This document shows positions 1 through 10,944 of a stretch of DNA of 64,000 nucleotides, one piece after another (position 1 is the first letter of the stretch; each line of letters begins with the position of its first letter). A program made the translations under genes and the position numbers. This stretch comes from Elymus sibiricus (lineage: Eukaryota > Streptophyta > Magnoliopsida > Poales > Poaceae). The stretch lies in NCBI GenBank assembly GCA_039707655.1, contig CM077664.1, forward strand, positions 123,912,485 through 123,976,484, written 5' to 3'. The notes beneath the pieces are model-generated. The model saw only the letters and a list, made by a program, of their open reading frames with translations. It was not told the origin of the DNA and did no database searches.

Positions 1-911
1 GTGGCTGACTGACATGCGGGTCCCACTGGACCCGCTGACCAGTCAACGTTGACCTAGTCAACTGCTGACTGGGCAGTTTACTGGGCCCACATGTCAGCCT
101 CTGTTGCACGTTTCTGGGTACACTTCTGTGTATGCATAGCAATTAATATTTAAATAATTTTTGAATTAAATTAAATCCAGAAATTTCAGAAAATGAATAA
201 AACTTTGAAAAATCATATAAAATAAACCGTAACTCGGATGAAAATAATTTATATATGAAAAATGATAAGAAAAATCTATCGAATCCGAATATGTCATCTG
301 CACTCATGTTAGAACCCTCTAAGTAGGTGAACCTGTAACTTTTGGCCTATTTCTGATAGATGAATAGTGCATGACCCCAATTAAATAATTCCAAATAAAT
401 TCCTAAATCATCTAAAATATTTAGAGAGGCATTATATCACCCCTAGCATAACCTACCGGCATGTCGTGCATCTATGTTACATCTGTGTGCTTTATATTTA
501 CTGTTTCTTCCCCCTCTTCTCTCCGGTAGACCCGAGACTGACGATGCCCCCGTGATCGACTACGTCACCAACGACCCTACTTCCTTTTCCGCAAAGCTTC
601 CAGGCAAGCAAACCCCCTTGATCATTCCTATATCGCCCATTCTTTCTCTCCCATGCTTGCATTAGATTTTGCTACTGTAATTGATTGCTCCTATTCTGAT
701 GCATGGCCTGATGTTGTAACCTGCTGTTGATACTTTACCTATTGTCCTATATGCTTAATTTAGGCTGGTTAGCGATCCATCAGTGGCCCTACACCCTTGT
801 CCGTGTTGCCTAGCTTTACTACCGATGACTCGATCAATGTGATCGACGTGCCGAGTCCGACACAGCACCGCACACCCCCTTAGTTGTACGACTCTACAGA
901 GCTACCATCGA

Positions 912-1125
912 GTGCCGAGGGTGATACCTCCTACCTCACCCCTGATGATAGTTGTGTAGCATAGCTAGTCGGTTGTGGGTTATCGAGGGTGATTCCTCTT
1001 GCACCACCTCCGATGATGCCTCTGTCGTGCAACCCCTCAAGTGTGAACCCATCGAGGGTTATTCCTCCTAGTTCACCTTGACGGATACATCGAGTGGGAG
1101 TCCATCGAGGGTGATTCCTCGGACA
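912..1125 (+). repeat. interspersed 17-bp minisatellite in the LTR
   Basis: Four copies of a word close to ATCGAGGGTGATTCCTC occur near 913, 982, 1048 and 1104, spaced about 55-70 bases apart with variable sequence between them. I did not see the same four-copy block in the related LTR at 25392-28831. Confidence 0.55.
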
Positions 1126-2211
1126 TCCCTCTTGATGTTACGAACACACTGTTACCTTTAACGGTTGCCCCTTTTAACTGTTACTGCGGGATTGAAGGGA
1201 CAGGCGGTACCACCCCGGTAGAGGTGGACCTGAATTCCCGACAGTCTCTTGAGAGTCGGGTTGACCTGGAGGGTACCCGCGAGATAATTTCGAGGCGCGG
1301 CCGGGCAGGCAGAGACCGCCCTAGAAAGGGATGGGCCTGACCCTTGTTGCACTTCCTCGAGACGGGGCGACAGGAGTACTGATCGTCACCACGAGGTCCT
1401 AATAATTCACTAACGGATTTGAGTATATGATCTGAGTTGGCCACTGGCCTATACGCACTACCACCACATGGGATAATGGTTTAATGGGGCCCTCGGCGCC
1501 GTATGTATCAGCCGAAAGCTCTGTCAGACGTCCAGTTCAGCATTGTGGGCCTGTCGGGCCAGTGCCATCCAGGATGAGATGGTGCTCGTCCCGGCTCGTC
1601 TCATAATGACCCGGAGTGCAAAGGGCGATGGGCCCAAGACCTCGGAGCGCTTAGGATGTAGACCGGCGGGGACCTCTTTGCGGAGCCTAGGTAGGACTAC
1701 ATCATGTCGATCAGCGAAGGCCGGGCATGACCGAGAAAAGTGTGTTCGGCCAGAGTTAATCGAGCGTGTTGGGTAAGAGTAGTGCACCCCTGCAGGGAAG
1801 TTATCTATTCGAATAGCCGTGTCCACGGTAACAGGACGCTCAGTGTTGTATCCCGATCTACTACAACTTGAACTGGATACATGTTAATTAATTGTAAGCT
1901 CCAGGATCGTTTTCTCGCAGGGAGTCAAGGAAGTATCTCTGGGCTTTGCTACTACATTCTTGTTACTTTATGTTATGCTACTAATCTTCACTCTTCTAAT
2001 GCTGCAAGACGCTGCAAGTTGCTAGTCTTCGATAGGCTAGGACTTTCCCTCTATTTAGGCATTTCTGCAGTCTAGTCCATAGATACAGCCCCTTCATTTG
2101 ATACCGATGCATACTTAGCATAGATCTGATGTAAGTCTTGCGAGTACTTTGGATGAGTACTCACGGTTGCTTTGCTTCCTCTTTTTCCCCATACCCGATT
2201 GCTGCGATCAG

Positions 2212-2304
2212 ATGGCGGAGCCCCCGGAGCCAGCTGATCCCTCCGATGACTACTACTACCCAGACGGATCCTACTACTACGTGGAGACCGACGACCATGA
2301 GTAG
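2212..2304 (+). other. small acidic Tyr/Asp-rich ORF in the LTR
   Basis: A 30-codon ATG-to-TAG frame with the peptide motif DDYYYPDGSYYYVETDD. The related LTR at 25392-28831 keeps a similar reading (PDDVYYMETDD) on its minus strand at about 25676-25755. The conservation may be genuine coding or just shared LTR ancestry; no known function. Confidence 0.3.
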
Positions 2305-2602
2305 TTTAGGAGGCTCCCAGGCAGGAGGCCTTGCCTCTTTCGATCAGAGCCGTTGTTTGTTTTCGCCTTCTTAAGGCACCTTGTTTAACTTTATGTCTGT
2401 ACTCAGATATCTGTTGCTTCCGCTGACGCTTGTTCGCGAGCTTATGTATTCGAGCCCTCGAGGCCCCTGGCTTGTAATATAAAGTTTGTATTATTTTATT
2501 TTGTGTCTAGAGTTGTGTTGTGATATCTTCCCGTGAGTCCCTGAGCTTGATCATGCGCATTTGCGTGTATGATTAGTGCACGGTCGGGCCGGGGGCGTCA
2601 CA

Positions 2603-2725
2603 CCTTGAGCTCGCGAGGCTGTCCCCTCGCAAGGCGACGATGCCAGGGCCACCTTGACTGGGCCGGCCCGCGAGCGCCGCCTCCTGGGCCAGAGGCAGAC
2701 GGGTCGTGGTACCCCGGTTCCCACT
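2603..2725. other. GC-rich junction segment, unassigned
   Basis: GC-rich sequence containing CTCGCGAGGC and CCGGCCCGCGAGCGCCGCC between the end of the large LTR and the AT-rich 3' region of the next element. It looks like a fragment of another LTR, but nothing identifies it. Confidence 0.3.
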
Positions 2726-4368
2726 AGGCCGACAGACTCAATAGTAAAAGTAAAATGACATAAAAGTAAATGGATAGGCCCTTTGCAGAGGGAAGCATGG
2801 ATTTGCAGCGGTGCCAGAGCTCGAAGCTTAAATCAGAGATTAAAACAATTTTGAGAGGTATGTTTTTCCTGTCAATGTTACGACCGAGAATTTTCAATAT
2901 CTTCCATGCTAAACACATTATAGGCTATTCCCAAGCGGAAAGGTAAAGTTTACTCCCCCTCCACCATTCCAACACAAGTCATGGCTAGCCGAATTCATGG
3001 GTGCCCTCCATACCAACAACTTTCCGGGGGAGTTTGTTGCATTATATAATTCGATTTGATCACAGGACTGGGCATCCCAGATACCAGCCTCTCTCGTGCA
3101 ATGACAAGTGAGTAAACACTCATCTGAGAATAACTCGCTTAACATGGAAGATAATGAACGCCCCTTGTCACTCCATGAGCGGTACGGGCAAACAAAACAG
3201 ATGTTCGTTTGAATGTTTAGAGGTGGCACATGCAAATTTACTTGGAACGGCAGGGTAATACCACACATAGGTAGATATAGTGGACTCATCTGGAACAACT
3301 TTGGTTTAAGGATTTGGATGCACAAGCAGTATTCCCGCTTCTTACAGGCGAAGGCTAGCAAATAGATTGTGAAGCGACCAGCTAGAGAGCGAAAACGGTG
3401 ATAAACATGCATTGCGAATAATTAACATTGAACACGAGCATGAGTAGGATATCAGCACCCTGAACATAAATATCATGGAGGCTATGTTGGTTTTGATTCA
3501 ACTACATGTGTGAACATGTGCCAAGTCAAGCCACTCGAATTACTCAGAGGAGGATACCATGCTAACATACTACATCACAATCATTTTAATGCATGTTGAC
3601 ACTCAAGATAAATCATTATCCACTCCTAGCTATTTAAGCATGGCATGAGCAACTATGATCTCTAATCGTCATCACAAACATGTTTACTCATAATAATGCT
3701 GAATCATGAATGCTGAGCTAAACATATTTACAAAGACAAAAACAAGAAGAGTTCATACCAGCTTTTCTTCACCGCAATCACTTTATCAAATATCGTCATT
3801 ATTGCCTTTCACTTGCATGACTGAATGATATGAAAATAATAATAGTGCAAGAGTGTCGTGGATTAAGCTGGAGTCTGCAAACATTTATTCAAAGGAGAAG
3901 ACAAAGTAATAGTGGCTCTTTGTTAGTTCAATAATAAAGCATATGAAAGCCACTCAACATTTTCATCATGGTCTTCTCCTTGCGACTACTCAACGAAGAG
4001 AAAAGAAATTCAGAGAAACACACTAAAATTTGTGAAGTTTTTAGTTTTTCTGAAGAAAGCAAATGAACGAAGGAAAAACGAAAAATGAGAAAAAACTATT
4101 TACACGGGAAAGCTCCCAACAAGCAAAAGAAGAAACAAGAAATCTTTTTGGGTTTTCTTTTAATACAATGAATTAACTAAACAAGAAATAAACTACAATA
4201 ATTTTTTGGATTTTCGAAAGTTTTTCAAACACACAAGAAGAAAGCGAAAATAAAACTAACATGGATATACAATGAAAAAGGATGAACACCGACAACTGGA
4301 ATGAATGTGTGATACATGGATGTAATGTTGGTGAGAAATACGTACTACTCCAAGCTTAGGCTTTTGGC
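2726..4368 (-). other. noncoding 3' region of the Athila-group element
   Basis: AT-rich sequence with no frame that reads as protein. It lies downstream (minus strand) of the Athila-type ORF, where this class of element has a long untranslated tail. The polypurine tract and 3' LTR expected at its end are missing. Confidence 0.55.
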
Positions 4369-4378
4369 CTAAGTTGGT

Positions 4379-5443
4379 CTATGGCCACGGGTCAAAGTCT
4401 GCACCTTCAGGATAATACTGAGGCTGCTGAGGATCCCACTGGTAAACAGCCTCCTGAGGCTCCCACTGATAGACGGGCTCCTGGTACGGCTCTGGCTCAG
4501 GTGCTGGCTCTGGTGCTTGGGGCTGGTCCAAGCCCCAATAAGCATAAATGTCCTTAGGCATGATGATATATCTGCCCCTGTGAATATCAAACAAAGTAGG
4601 CACAGGCAAAGTAATAATCTCACGAGTACCCTGACTGAATACCAAGTTATTTCTAAAGCGAACGTCTCCAGAATTAATAAAGTTGTGCCCAACCATACTA
4701 TCGTAATCAAGATGCATAGTGGGTAAAAGCCTCTCTTACCTCTCGTTGTGCCTAATAGGAATCTCAAAATATTTAGCGAGACGGGAAGCATGAATACCAC
4801 CATAGATAACGCCCTTCGAACGGTTGGTGTGCAATCGTCGGGCAACCATAGCACCCAAACTGAAAGTCCTATCAGTGTAAAGAGCATGGCGCAAAATAGC
4901 AAGGTCAGGTGAGCTGAGCATTCCGCTCTCCCACTGACCAGTCAAACACCTCTCGGCAAATAGTGAATAATAGCGCAAAACAGGGAAATGTAAACTAGCA
5001 ACCCTAGCCTCAGAAACTACCCTTGACTCCCTCACGGTCACCTCAGAGATGAACTCCGAGACATCCCTGGGGTGTGGCTCTACTGGGCTGCCCTCATTAG
5101 GAAGTTTGCATACCTCACAAAAATCCTCAAGTGTCATCTCTTTAGGAATATCATATAAGTTAAATGACACTGTGGGTATATCTCTCCTAGAATGAAAGTG
5201 AAAGCTTTGCACGAAAGTATTAGTAAGGAGAAGATACTGGTCACACTTATCTTCGAGGAAAGGGATAATGCCGGCATTGTTCGCCAAATAATAGAAATCA
5301 TCGAAAATTCCTGCATCCCTCAAGAATGTGTTGCATGGCTATTCGCACGGCCACACCTCGGCCGCACGAGGAAGATGATACTTGGGCTTAGGAGCCTCCT
5401 TAGGATTCTGGCTCGAAGAACCTCTCAACCTGCACTTGAGCAT
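4379..5443 (-). pseudogene. Athila-type extra ORF, broken by two in-frame stops
   Basis: The frame starts at an ATG at 5443 and runs to a stop at 4379, 355 codons. It is interrupted by an in-frame TAG at 5341-5339 (codon 35) and a TAA at 4738-4736. Motifs include RDAGIFDDFYYLANNAG, DKCDQYLLLTNTFVQSF and a Pro/Glu/Gln-rich tail (YQWEPQEAVYQWDPQQP). The layout, a non-pol ORF between protease and the 3' LTR of an Athila-group element, and the FL-DKC-QYL-LT-TFVQSF pattern suggest the plant ATHILA ORF-1 family; this is from memory of the family and not tested. Its function in retrotransposition is unknown. Nothing suggests this copy is expressed. Confidence 0.6.
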
Positions 5444-5489
5444 TTTCTTTTTCTAAAAAATTCTGAAATTTTTAGTGACTCAAAATAAA

Positions 5490-6150
5490 AGTAAGTGAAC
5501 GAAACTCTACAAAATTGATAGCAACTACTCCAACATGTATCTAGAGGCTATATCATGCATCAAAACTACTTTGGACCATACAAATTCAACATGCAAGCTC
5601 ATAAACATGGTCACCACAGCAGCAAAAATTTGCAAAGTATAAAGCACTAGAACAAAAACTAATTGGAGCATTGGAGGAGTCACATACCAAGGAGTAATTC
5701 CTCAAAACGGTTTTGGAAATGGAGTTCCGAGAAAGGAGATCGAAAATCACAGCAAAATGAGCAAGAACACGGGCTTGGGAGCAAGTTTGATTTTTTCTGG
5801 AGGAATAAGAAGGGTGTGGGTGGCCGGGATAAGTGAGTGGGTCCCAGTGGGTCCCAGTGGGACCCACAAGCCTGCTGGGCGCACCCAGGGGGATGGGCAT
5901 GCCCTGTGAGCTTGTGGCTCACAGGTGCACCCCCCCTGGGGTGTGTTCAGTGCCAAAAATTCTTAAATATTGCATAAAAAATCATACTAAATTTTCAAGG
6001 CATTCTGAGAACTTTTATTTTGGGCCATTTTTTATTGCACGGATAATTCAGAAAACTGATAATCATGGCATTTTATTTTATTCAACTACAAAGAACAGTG
6101 AGCAAAAGGTGCGTATAGAAAGTTGTGCTTACTAAATTCATCGACCACAT
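5490..6150 (-). other. noncoding spacer with GC-rich hairpin between protease and extra ORF
   Basis: No credible coding frame. The central part (about 5835-5945) repeats GTGGGTCCCA and carries facing words such as CACAAGCCTGCTGGGCGC and GGGCATGCCCTGTGAGCTTGTG that can pair. This resembles the GC-rich hairpin of the LTRs (for example near 10640-10720). The flanking AT-rich words AGAACTTTTATTTTGGGCC are also LTR-like. It occupies the place where reverse transcriptase would be expected. Confidence 0.5.
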
Positions 6151-6242
6151 GCCCCTCAAAAAGAATCCATTAATAAGGTTGATCAAGTCTTATTAACAAA
6201 CTATTTCTGAATGGCATGAAACCGAAGAATTTTCGTATAACA

Positions 6243-7007
6243 CTAAGTTACCTCAACGGGGATATGCATCTCCCCAATAATAAGAATCTCATATTTCTTT
6301 TTGATAGTAGGAAGAGGACATTTGAAACCTCCAATAGTGATTGTCGAAATTTTTTCAACCCAATTGATACCATTCACGGAACTTTGTTTCTTCGGAAAAT
6401 AAACCGTATGCTCATTACCATTGACATGAAAAGTAACCTTGCTTTTGTTGCAATCAATAACAGCCTCTACAGTATTCAAAAAAAGTCTACCATGGATAAT
6501 CGACATGTTGTCGTCCTCGGGCATATCAAGTATAACAAAGTCTGTCAAGATAGTAACATTTGCAACAACAACGGGCACATCCTCGCAAATTCCAATAGCT
6601 ATAGCAGTTGATTTATCAGTCATTTGCAAAGATATTTCAGTAGGTGTAAGCTTATTCAAATCAAGTCTTCTATATAAAGAGAAAGGCATAACACTAACAC
6701 CGGCTCCTAAATCACATAAAGCAGTTTTAACAGAACTTCTTTTAATGGAGCATGGTATAGTGGGTATTCCTGGATCTCCTAACTTCTTTGGTATTCCACC
6801 CTTAAAAGAATAATTAGCAAGCATGGTGGAAATTTCAGCTTCAGGTATCTTCCTTTTATTAGTGACAATATCTTTCATGTATTTAGCATCGGGAGACATT
6901 TTCAACATATCAATCAAGCGAGTGCGCAAAAAGAGAGGTCTAAGCATTTCAACAAAGCACTCAAAGTCTTCCTCATCTTTATTTTAGATGGTTTCGTAGG
7001 AAAAGGC
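6243..7007 (-). pseudogene. Gypsy aspartic protease domain (C-terminal gag-pro)
   Basis: The minus-strand frame carries the retropepsin-like active site CDLGAGVSVMP (around 6695-6665), preceded by MLANYSFKGGIPKKLGDPG and followed by the flap-like region VVVANVTILTDFVILDMP. This protease would process the gag-pro polyprotein inside the virus-like particle. Just upstream (about 6960-6985) a frameshift separates MPFPTKPSK from the main frame, which resumes as DEEDFECFVEMLRPLF. The upstream gag part is separated by the LTR fragment at 7008-7585. The frame stops at 6243 without any reverse transcriptase, which points to an internal deletion or a derivative lacking pol. Confidence 0.8.
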
Positions 7008-7585
7008 ATGGGTCAGAGGCCGTGCCAGCAGGCGCGGATGGAGAGGATTACCCCTTTTGTGCTAAGGGAGCAAGGCCAGCAGTTTGTTTCCCAAAGCAAC
7101 CCCAAAGGTTGCCCGATCGGTGAAAGAAGACCAAGACAGTGGACGCGCAGGGCGGAGGTCATCCCCGAGCCCACCGGCGCGTCATGGATAATCGCTTTGC
7201 AGACGAAGACCACCTTTTGTAAGGATAGACTGCGCCCCTGTCCCCCTTCAAACTTGCCGTTGTGTGGCAACCCTTCCCGCCAATGTTTTGGGGGGAAGAG
7301 GACCAAGGCAGATATAAAAGGAGGGCAGGGTGCCGATGGAGGAGGGATCGACTCTTCCGCCCCAAAACCTTGTACTCTCACCAGAGCAATCACAACCAAG
7401 CAGGAGTAGGGTTTTACACCGCAAGGTGGCCTGAACCTGGGTAACCGCAGTGTCTCCGGCCTGCCCCCACTCGCGCGCTCTCGCCGTAGCTTCACCGTAG
7501 TTGTGCTGTGGTAGGGGACGAGGCGGTAGGAACGAGCTCACCCCAGTGTTCGAACCTTTGGGTCCCCGGAGCCCCATCTCCGACA
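7008..7585 (+). mobile_element. LTR fragment nested in gag, 5'-truncated
   Basis: It interrupts the minus-strand gag frame between the Asp-Asn-rich tail (ends near 7596) and MPFPTKPSK (starts 7007). On the plus strand it has a TATA box (GATATAAAAG, 7311-7320), a CAAGCAGGAGTAGGGTTTTAC word typical of the transcribed part of grass Gypsy LTRs, and an LTR-like end CTCCGACA at 7585. The left end lacks a TG start and no matching target duplication is visible, so the fragment is truncated. Confidence 0.6.
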
Positions 7586-7595
7586 ATTATCTGGT

Positions 7596-9468
7596 TGGAT
7601 ATCAACATAAACATCATCATTATCATTATCATTATCATTATCATTATCACTAGGTGTATGTTCATTACCAGATTGTGTCTCAGCATCAGAAATAGAAACA
7701 TCATTTTGGTTCTCATGAGATTTTTCTATCACAGGTTCACTAGAAGCAGGCAAAGTTTTATCATTTTTCTTTTTCTTTTTCTTCTTAGATGAACTAGGTG
7801 CGTCAGAATTAATTCTTTGATAATCTTGCTCAATTCTTTTAGGATTATCTTCAGGATACAGAGGATCCTGAGTCATTCTACCTCCTCTAGTAATAACTCT
7901 AACAGCATGGTCATTCATTTTATTATTCATCTCATCAAGCAAATCATTTTGCGACTTAGCTATTTGTTCTAACTGAGTCTAAACCATAGAAGCATGTTTA
8001 CTCAAGCCCTTAACATCATTAGCAGTTCTAAACATCAAATCACTCAAGCGATCAAACATGATGGCATTTCATTTTAATTGATTGCTAACATACATATTGA
8101 AATTCTTTGCTTAACAATGTAATTATCAAATTCATCCAAGCATTGACTAGCAGATTTATTATAAGGAATATCACTTTCATTGAATCTATGGAGAGAATTT
8201 ACCTCTACTACCAATGTCGGGGTGTCGAGACCATGTATTTCTTCAATAGGTGGTAAATTCTTAACATCTTCATATTTAATACCTTTTTCTTTCATAGATT
8301 TCTTAGCTTCTTGCATATCTTCTGGACTGAGGAATAGAATACCTCTCTTCTTCGGAGTTGGCTTAGGTGGTGGTTCAGGAAGTGTCCAATCATCGGCATT
8401 TCTCAACATATTATTCAATAGTTCTTCAGCCTATCCAACAGTTCGTTCCCTGAAAACAGAACCAGCACAACTATCTAGGTAGTCCCTAGAAGCATCGGTT
8501 AGTCCATTATAAAAGATATCAAGTATTTCGTTTTTCTTAAGAGGATGATTAGGCAAAGCATTAAGTAATTGGAGATGCCTCCCCCAAGCTTGAGGGAGAT
8601 TCTCTTCTTCAATTTGCACAAAGTTAAATATTTCCTATAAGGCAGCATGTTTCTTATGAGCAGGAAAATATTTCTCAGAGAAGTAATATATCATATCCTG
8701 GGGATTACGCACACAACCAGGAGCAAAAGTATTAATCCATTTCTTAGCATCACCCTTTAATGAGAAACGAAACAACTTAAGGATGTAATAGTAACGAATT
8801 TTTTCCTCATGAGCAAATAGGGTGGCAATATCATTCAACTTAGTAAGGTGTGCCACAACAGTTTCAGTTTCATAACCATGAAATGGATCAGATTCAACCA
8901 AAGTAATTAACTCAGGATCGACAGAGAATTCATAATCCTTATCAGTAACAAATATAGGAGAGGTAGCAAACTTAGGATCATATTTCATTCTCTCCGTCAT
9001 AGACTTTTCTTTCATCTTAGCCAGCAATTTTCTAACATCATCTCTATCATTACAAGCAAGAATTGCCCTAGCAGTCTCTCCATCGAAAACATAACCATCA
9101 GGTATCTTAGGCATTTCAACTCTAGTAGGAGGACTAGTCATAATAGGTGAATCATAATTTTCAAGAGTTTCATCAATTTCGGCATTCTCAATTTCTTTAG
9201 CTTTAGCAAGTTGTTCATCAAGAAATTCACCTAGTGGCACGGAATTATTAAGCATAGTACTAGCATCATCATGAGTATCATTTATAGTAGAAGTAGTATC
9301 ATCAATAACTTGCGACATATCAGAACGAATAACAGGTGGAGGTGTCGCAAGCCTACTCAAAACAGAAGGTGAATCAACTGCAGAGTGTGATGGCAGTTCC
9401 TTACCTCCTCTAGTCATAGAGGGGGCGATCTTGGTCTTAGCGTCTTTCAGATTCTTCATAGTGATCAA
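7596..9468 (-). pseudogene. Gypsy gag (Athila group), interrupted
   Basis: The frame starts with ATG at 9468 (MITMKNLKDAKTKIAPS), 42 bases inward from the primer-binding site. The capsid-like core reads KLFRFSLKGDAKKWINTF, SEKYFPAHKKHAAL and WGRHLQLLNALPNHPL, the usual plant retrotransposon gag pattern. In-frame stops: TAG at 8637-8635 (between HAAL and EIFNF), TAG at 8433-8431, TAA at 8076-8074 and TAG at 7981-7979. Near the C-terminus there is a Lys run and an Asp-Asn repeat (7614-7650). Gag forms the particle core; the stops make this copy inactive. Confidence 0.8.
7614..7650 (-). repeat. in-frame hexanucleotide microsatellite in gag
   Basis: Plus-strand CATCATTATCATTATCATTA-type repeat; on the minus strand it encodes alternating Asp-Asn in the gag tail. 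The repeat unit is a multiple of three, so length changes do not break the frame. Confidence 0.7.
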
Positions 9469-9507
9469 CAGATATAAATCCCAAGTGACTCCACAGATAG
9501 AGCTATG

Positions 9508-9526
9508 CTCCCCGGCAACGGCGCCA
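9508..9526 (-). promoter_or_regulatory. primer-binding site of the Athila-group element
   Basis: Minus-strand TGGCGCCGTTGCCGGGGAG, 11 bases inside the 5' LTR end at 9538. This is where a host tRNA would prime minus-strand DNA synthesis. The related element at 15772-23366 has the same site with one change (TGGCACCGTTGCCGGGGAG). Confidence 0.85.
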
Positions 9527-9537
9527 GAAAAAGGTCT

Positions 9538-10944
9538 TGATAACCCACAAGTATAGGGGATCGCAACAGTTTTCGCGGGTAGTATTTCACCCAGATTTAT
9601 TGATTCGACACAAGGGGAGCCAAAGAATATTTGTGAGTATTAGCAGTTGAGTTGTCAATTCAACCACACCTGGAGAACTAAATATCTGCAGCAAAGTGTT
9701 TAGTAGCACAATAGTATGATAGTTTCAATAGCAATAGTAACAGTAACGGTAACAGTTGCAGTTTTGTAGCGATTGAAACAGCAGTAGCAACGAAAGTAAC
9801 TTAGCAAAGATCAATATGAGACAAGCGTAGGCATTGGATCAGTGATGGATAATTATGTTGGATGACATTCATCATGTAACAGTCACAACCTAGAGCGATA
9901 CACAATAGCTCCAATTCATCAATGTAATGTAGGCATGTATTCCGTATATAGTCATACGTGCTTATAGTAAGAACTTGCATGACATCTTTTGTCCTACCCT
10001 CCCGTGGCAGCGGGGTCCATAAGGAAATCTAAGGGATATTAAGGCCTCCTTTTAATAGAGAACCGGAATAAAGCATTAACACATAATGAATACATGAACT
10101 CCTCAAACTACGGTAATCACCGGAAAGAATCCCAATTATTGTCACCTTGGGGTATGCGGATCATAACACGTAATAGGTGCATACAACTTGCAAGATAGGA
10201 TCAAGAACACAAATATATTCATGAAAACATAAAGGGTTTAGATCTGAAATCATGGCACTCGGGCCCTAGTGACAAGCATTAAGCATAGCAAAGTCATAGC
10301 AACATCAAACTCAGAACATAGTGGATACTAGGGATCAAGCCCTAACAAAATTGACTCGATTACATGATAAATCTCATCCAACCCATCACAGTCCAGCAAG
10401 CCTACAAAGAAATTACTCACACACGGTGGTGAGCATCATGAAATTGGTGATGGAGGATGGTTGATGATGACGACGACGTCGAATCCCCCTCTCTGAAGCC
10501 CAGAACGGACTCCAGATCAGCCCTCCCGATGAAGAACAGGAAGTGGCGGCGGCTCCGTATCGTAAAACGTGATGATTCTTTCTCTCTGATTTTTTTCTCC
10601 ATGAATAGGTACTTATAGCGTTGGAGTTAGGGTTGCCGGAGCTGCCAGGGGCCCACAAGCCTGCTAGGCACGCCCTGGGGGGGGTGGGCATGCCCCCTGG
10701 GCTTGTGGCGCCTGGGTGGCCCCCTCTGGTAATTCTCTTCGCCAGTATTTTATATATATTCTGAAATAATTCTCCGTAAATTTTCAGGTCCATCCGAGAA
10801 CTTTTATTTCTGCACAAAAATAACACCATGGCAATTCTGCTGAAAACAGCGTCAGTCCGTGTTAGTTCCATTCAAATCATGCAAATTAGAGTCCAAAACT
10901 AAAGCAAAAGTGTTTGGAAATTTAGATACGTTTGGGACGTATCA
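9538..10944 (-). mobile_element. 5' LTR of the Athila-group element
   Basis: Bounded by TGATAACCCACAAGTATAGG (9538) and GGGACGTATCA (10944), a TG...CA pair when read on either strand. Length 1407. It resembles the LTR at 62298-63678 throughout. A GC-rich hairpin-capable block lies near 10640-10720. It abuts Copia-derived sequence at 10945. Confidence 0.88.

Larger units (their letters stand above)
1..2602 (+). mobile_element. 3' part of a large Gypsy-type LTR (or solo LTR)
   Basis: The segment ends GGGGGCGTCACA at 2602. It is related, in inverse orientation, to the complete copy at 25392-28831, which starts TGTGACGCC and ends GGGGTGTTACA. Shared landmarks include the GCTGACTGG/GTTGACTGGTCAA block at the left edge and the final ~100 bases around GGGACTCACGGGAAGATATCA (read on the other strand). 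By comparison with that copy roughly the first 1.3 kb of this LTR lies left of the window. No gag or pol sequence adjoins it at 2603, so it is either the 3' LTR of an element lying to the left or a solo LTR. Family name not assigned. Confidence 0.7.
2726..10944 (-). mobile_element. Athila-group Gypsy retrotransposon, minus strand, 3'-truncated
   Basis: Read on the minus strand: 5' LTR (10944-9538), primer-binding site (9526-9508), gag (from 9468), protease (to 6243), a GC-rich spacer, an Athila-type ORF (5443-4379) and a long noncoding 3' tail. Reverse transcriptase, RNase H and integrase are absent: protease is followed directly by the noncoding spacer. No 3' LTR is found before 2603, so the 3' end is lost. 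The frames have several in-frame stops and one frameshift. A foreign LTR fragment sits at 7008-7585. The LTR type is like that of the Sabrina/Fatima/WHAM group of Triticeae elements; I do not assign the exact family. Confidence 0.8.

Noticed and set aside
7492..7792. Ile/Met-rich ORFs
   Set aside because: Other-frame readings of the Asp-Asn microsatellite in gag joined to the nested LTR fragment.
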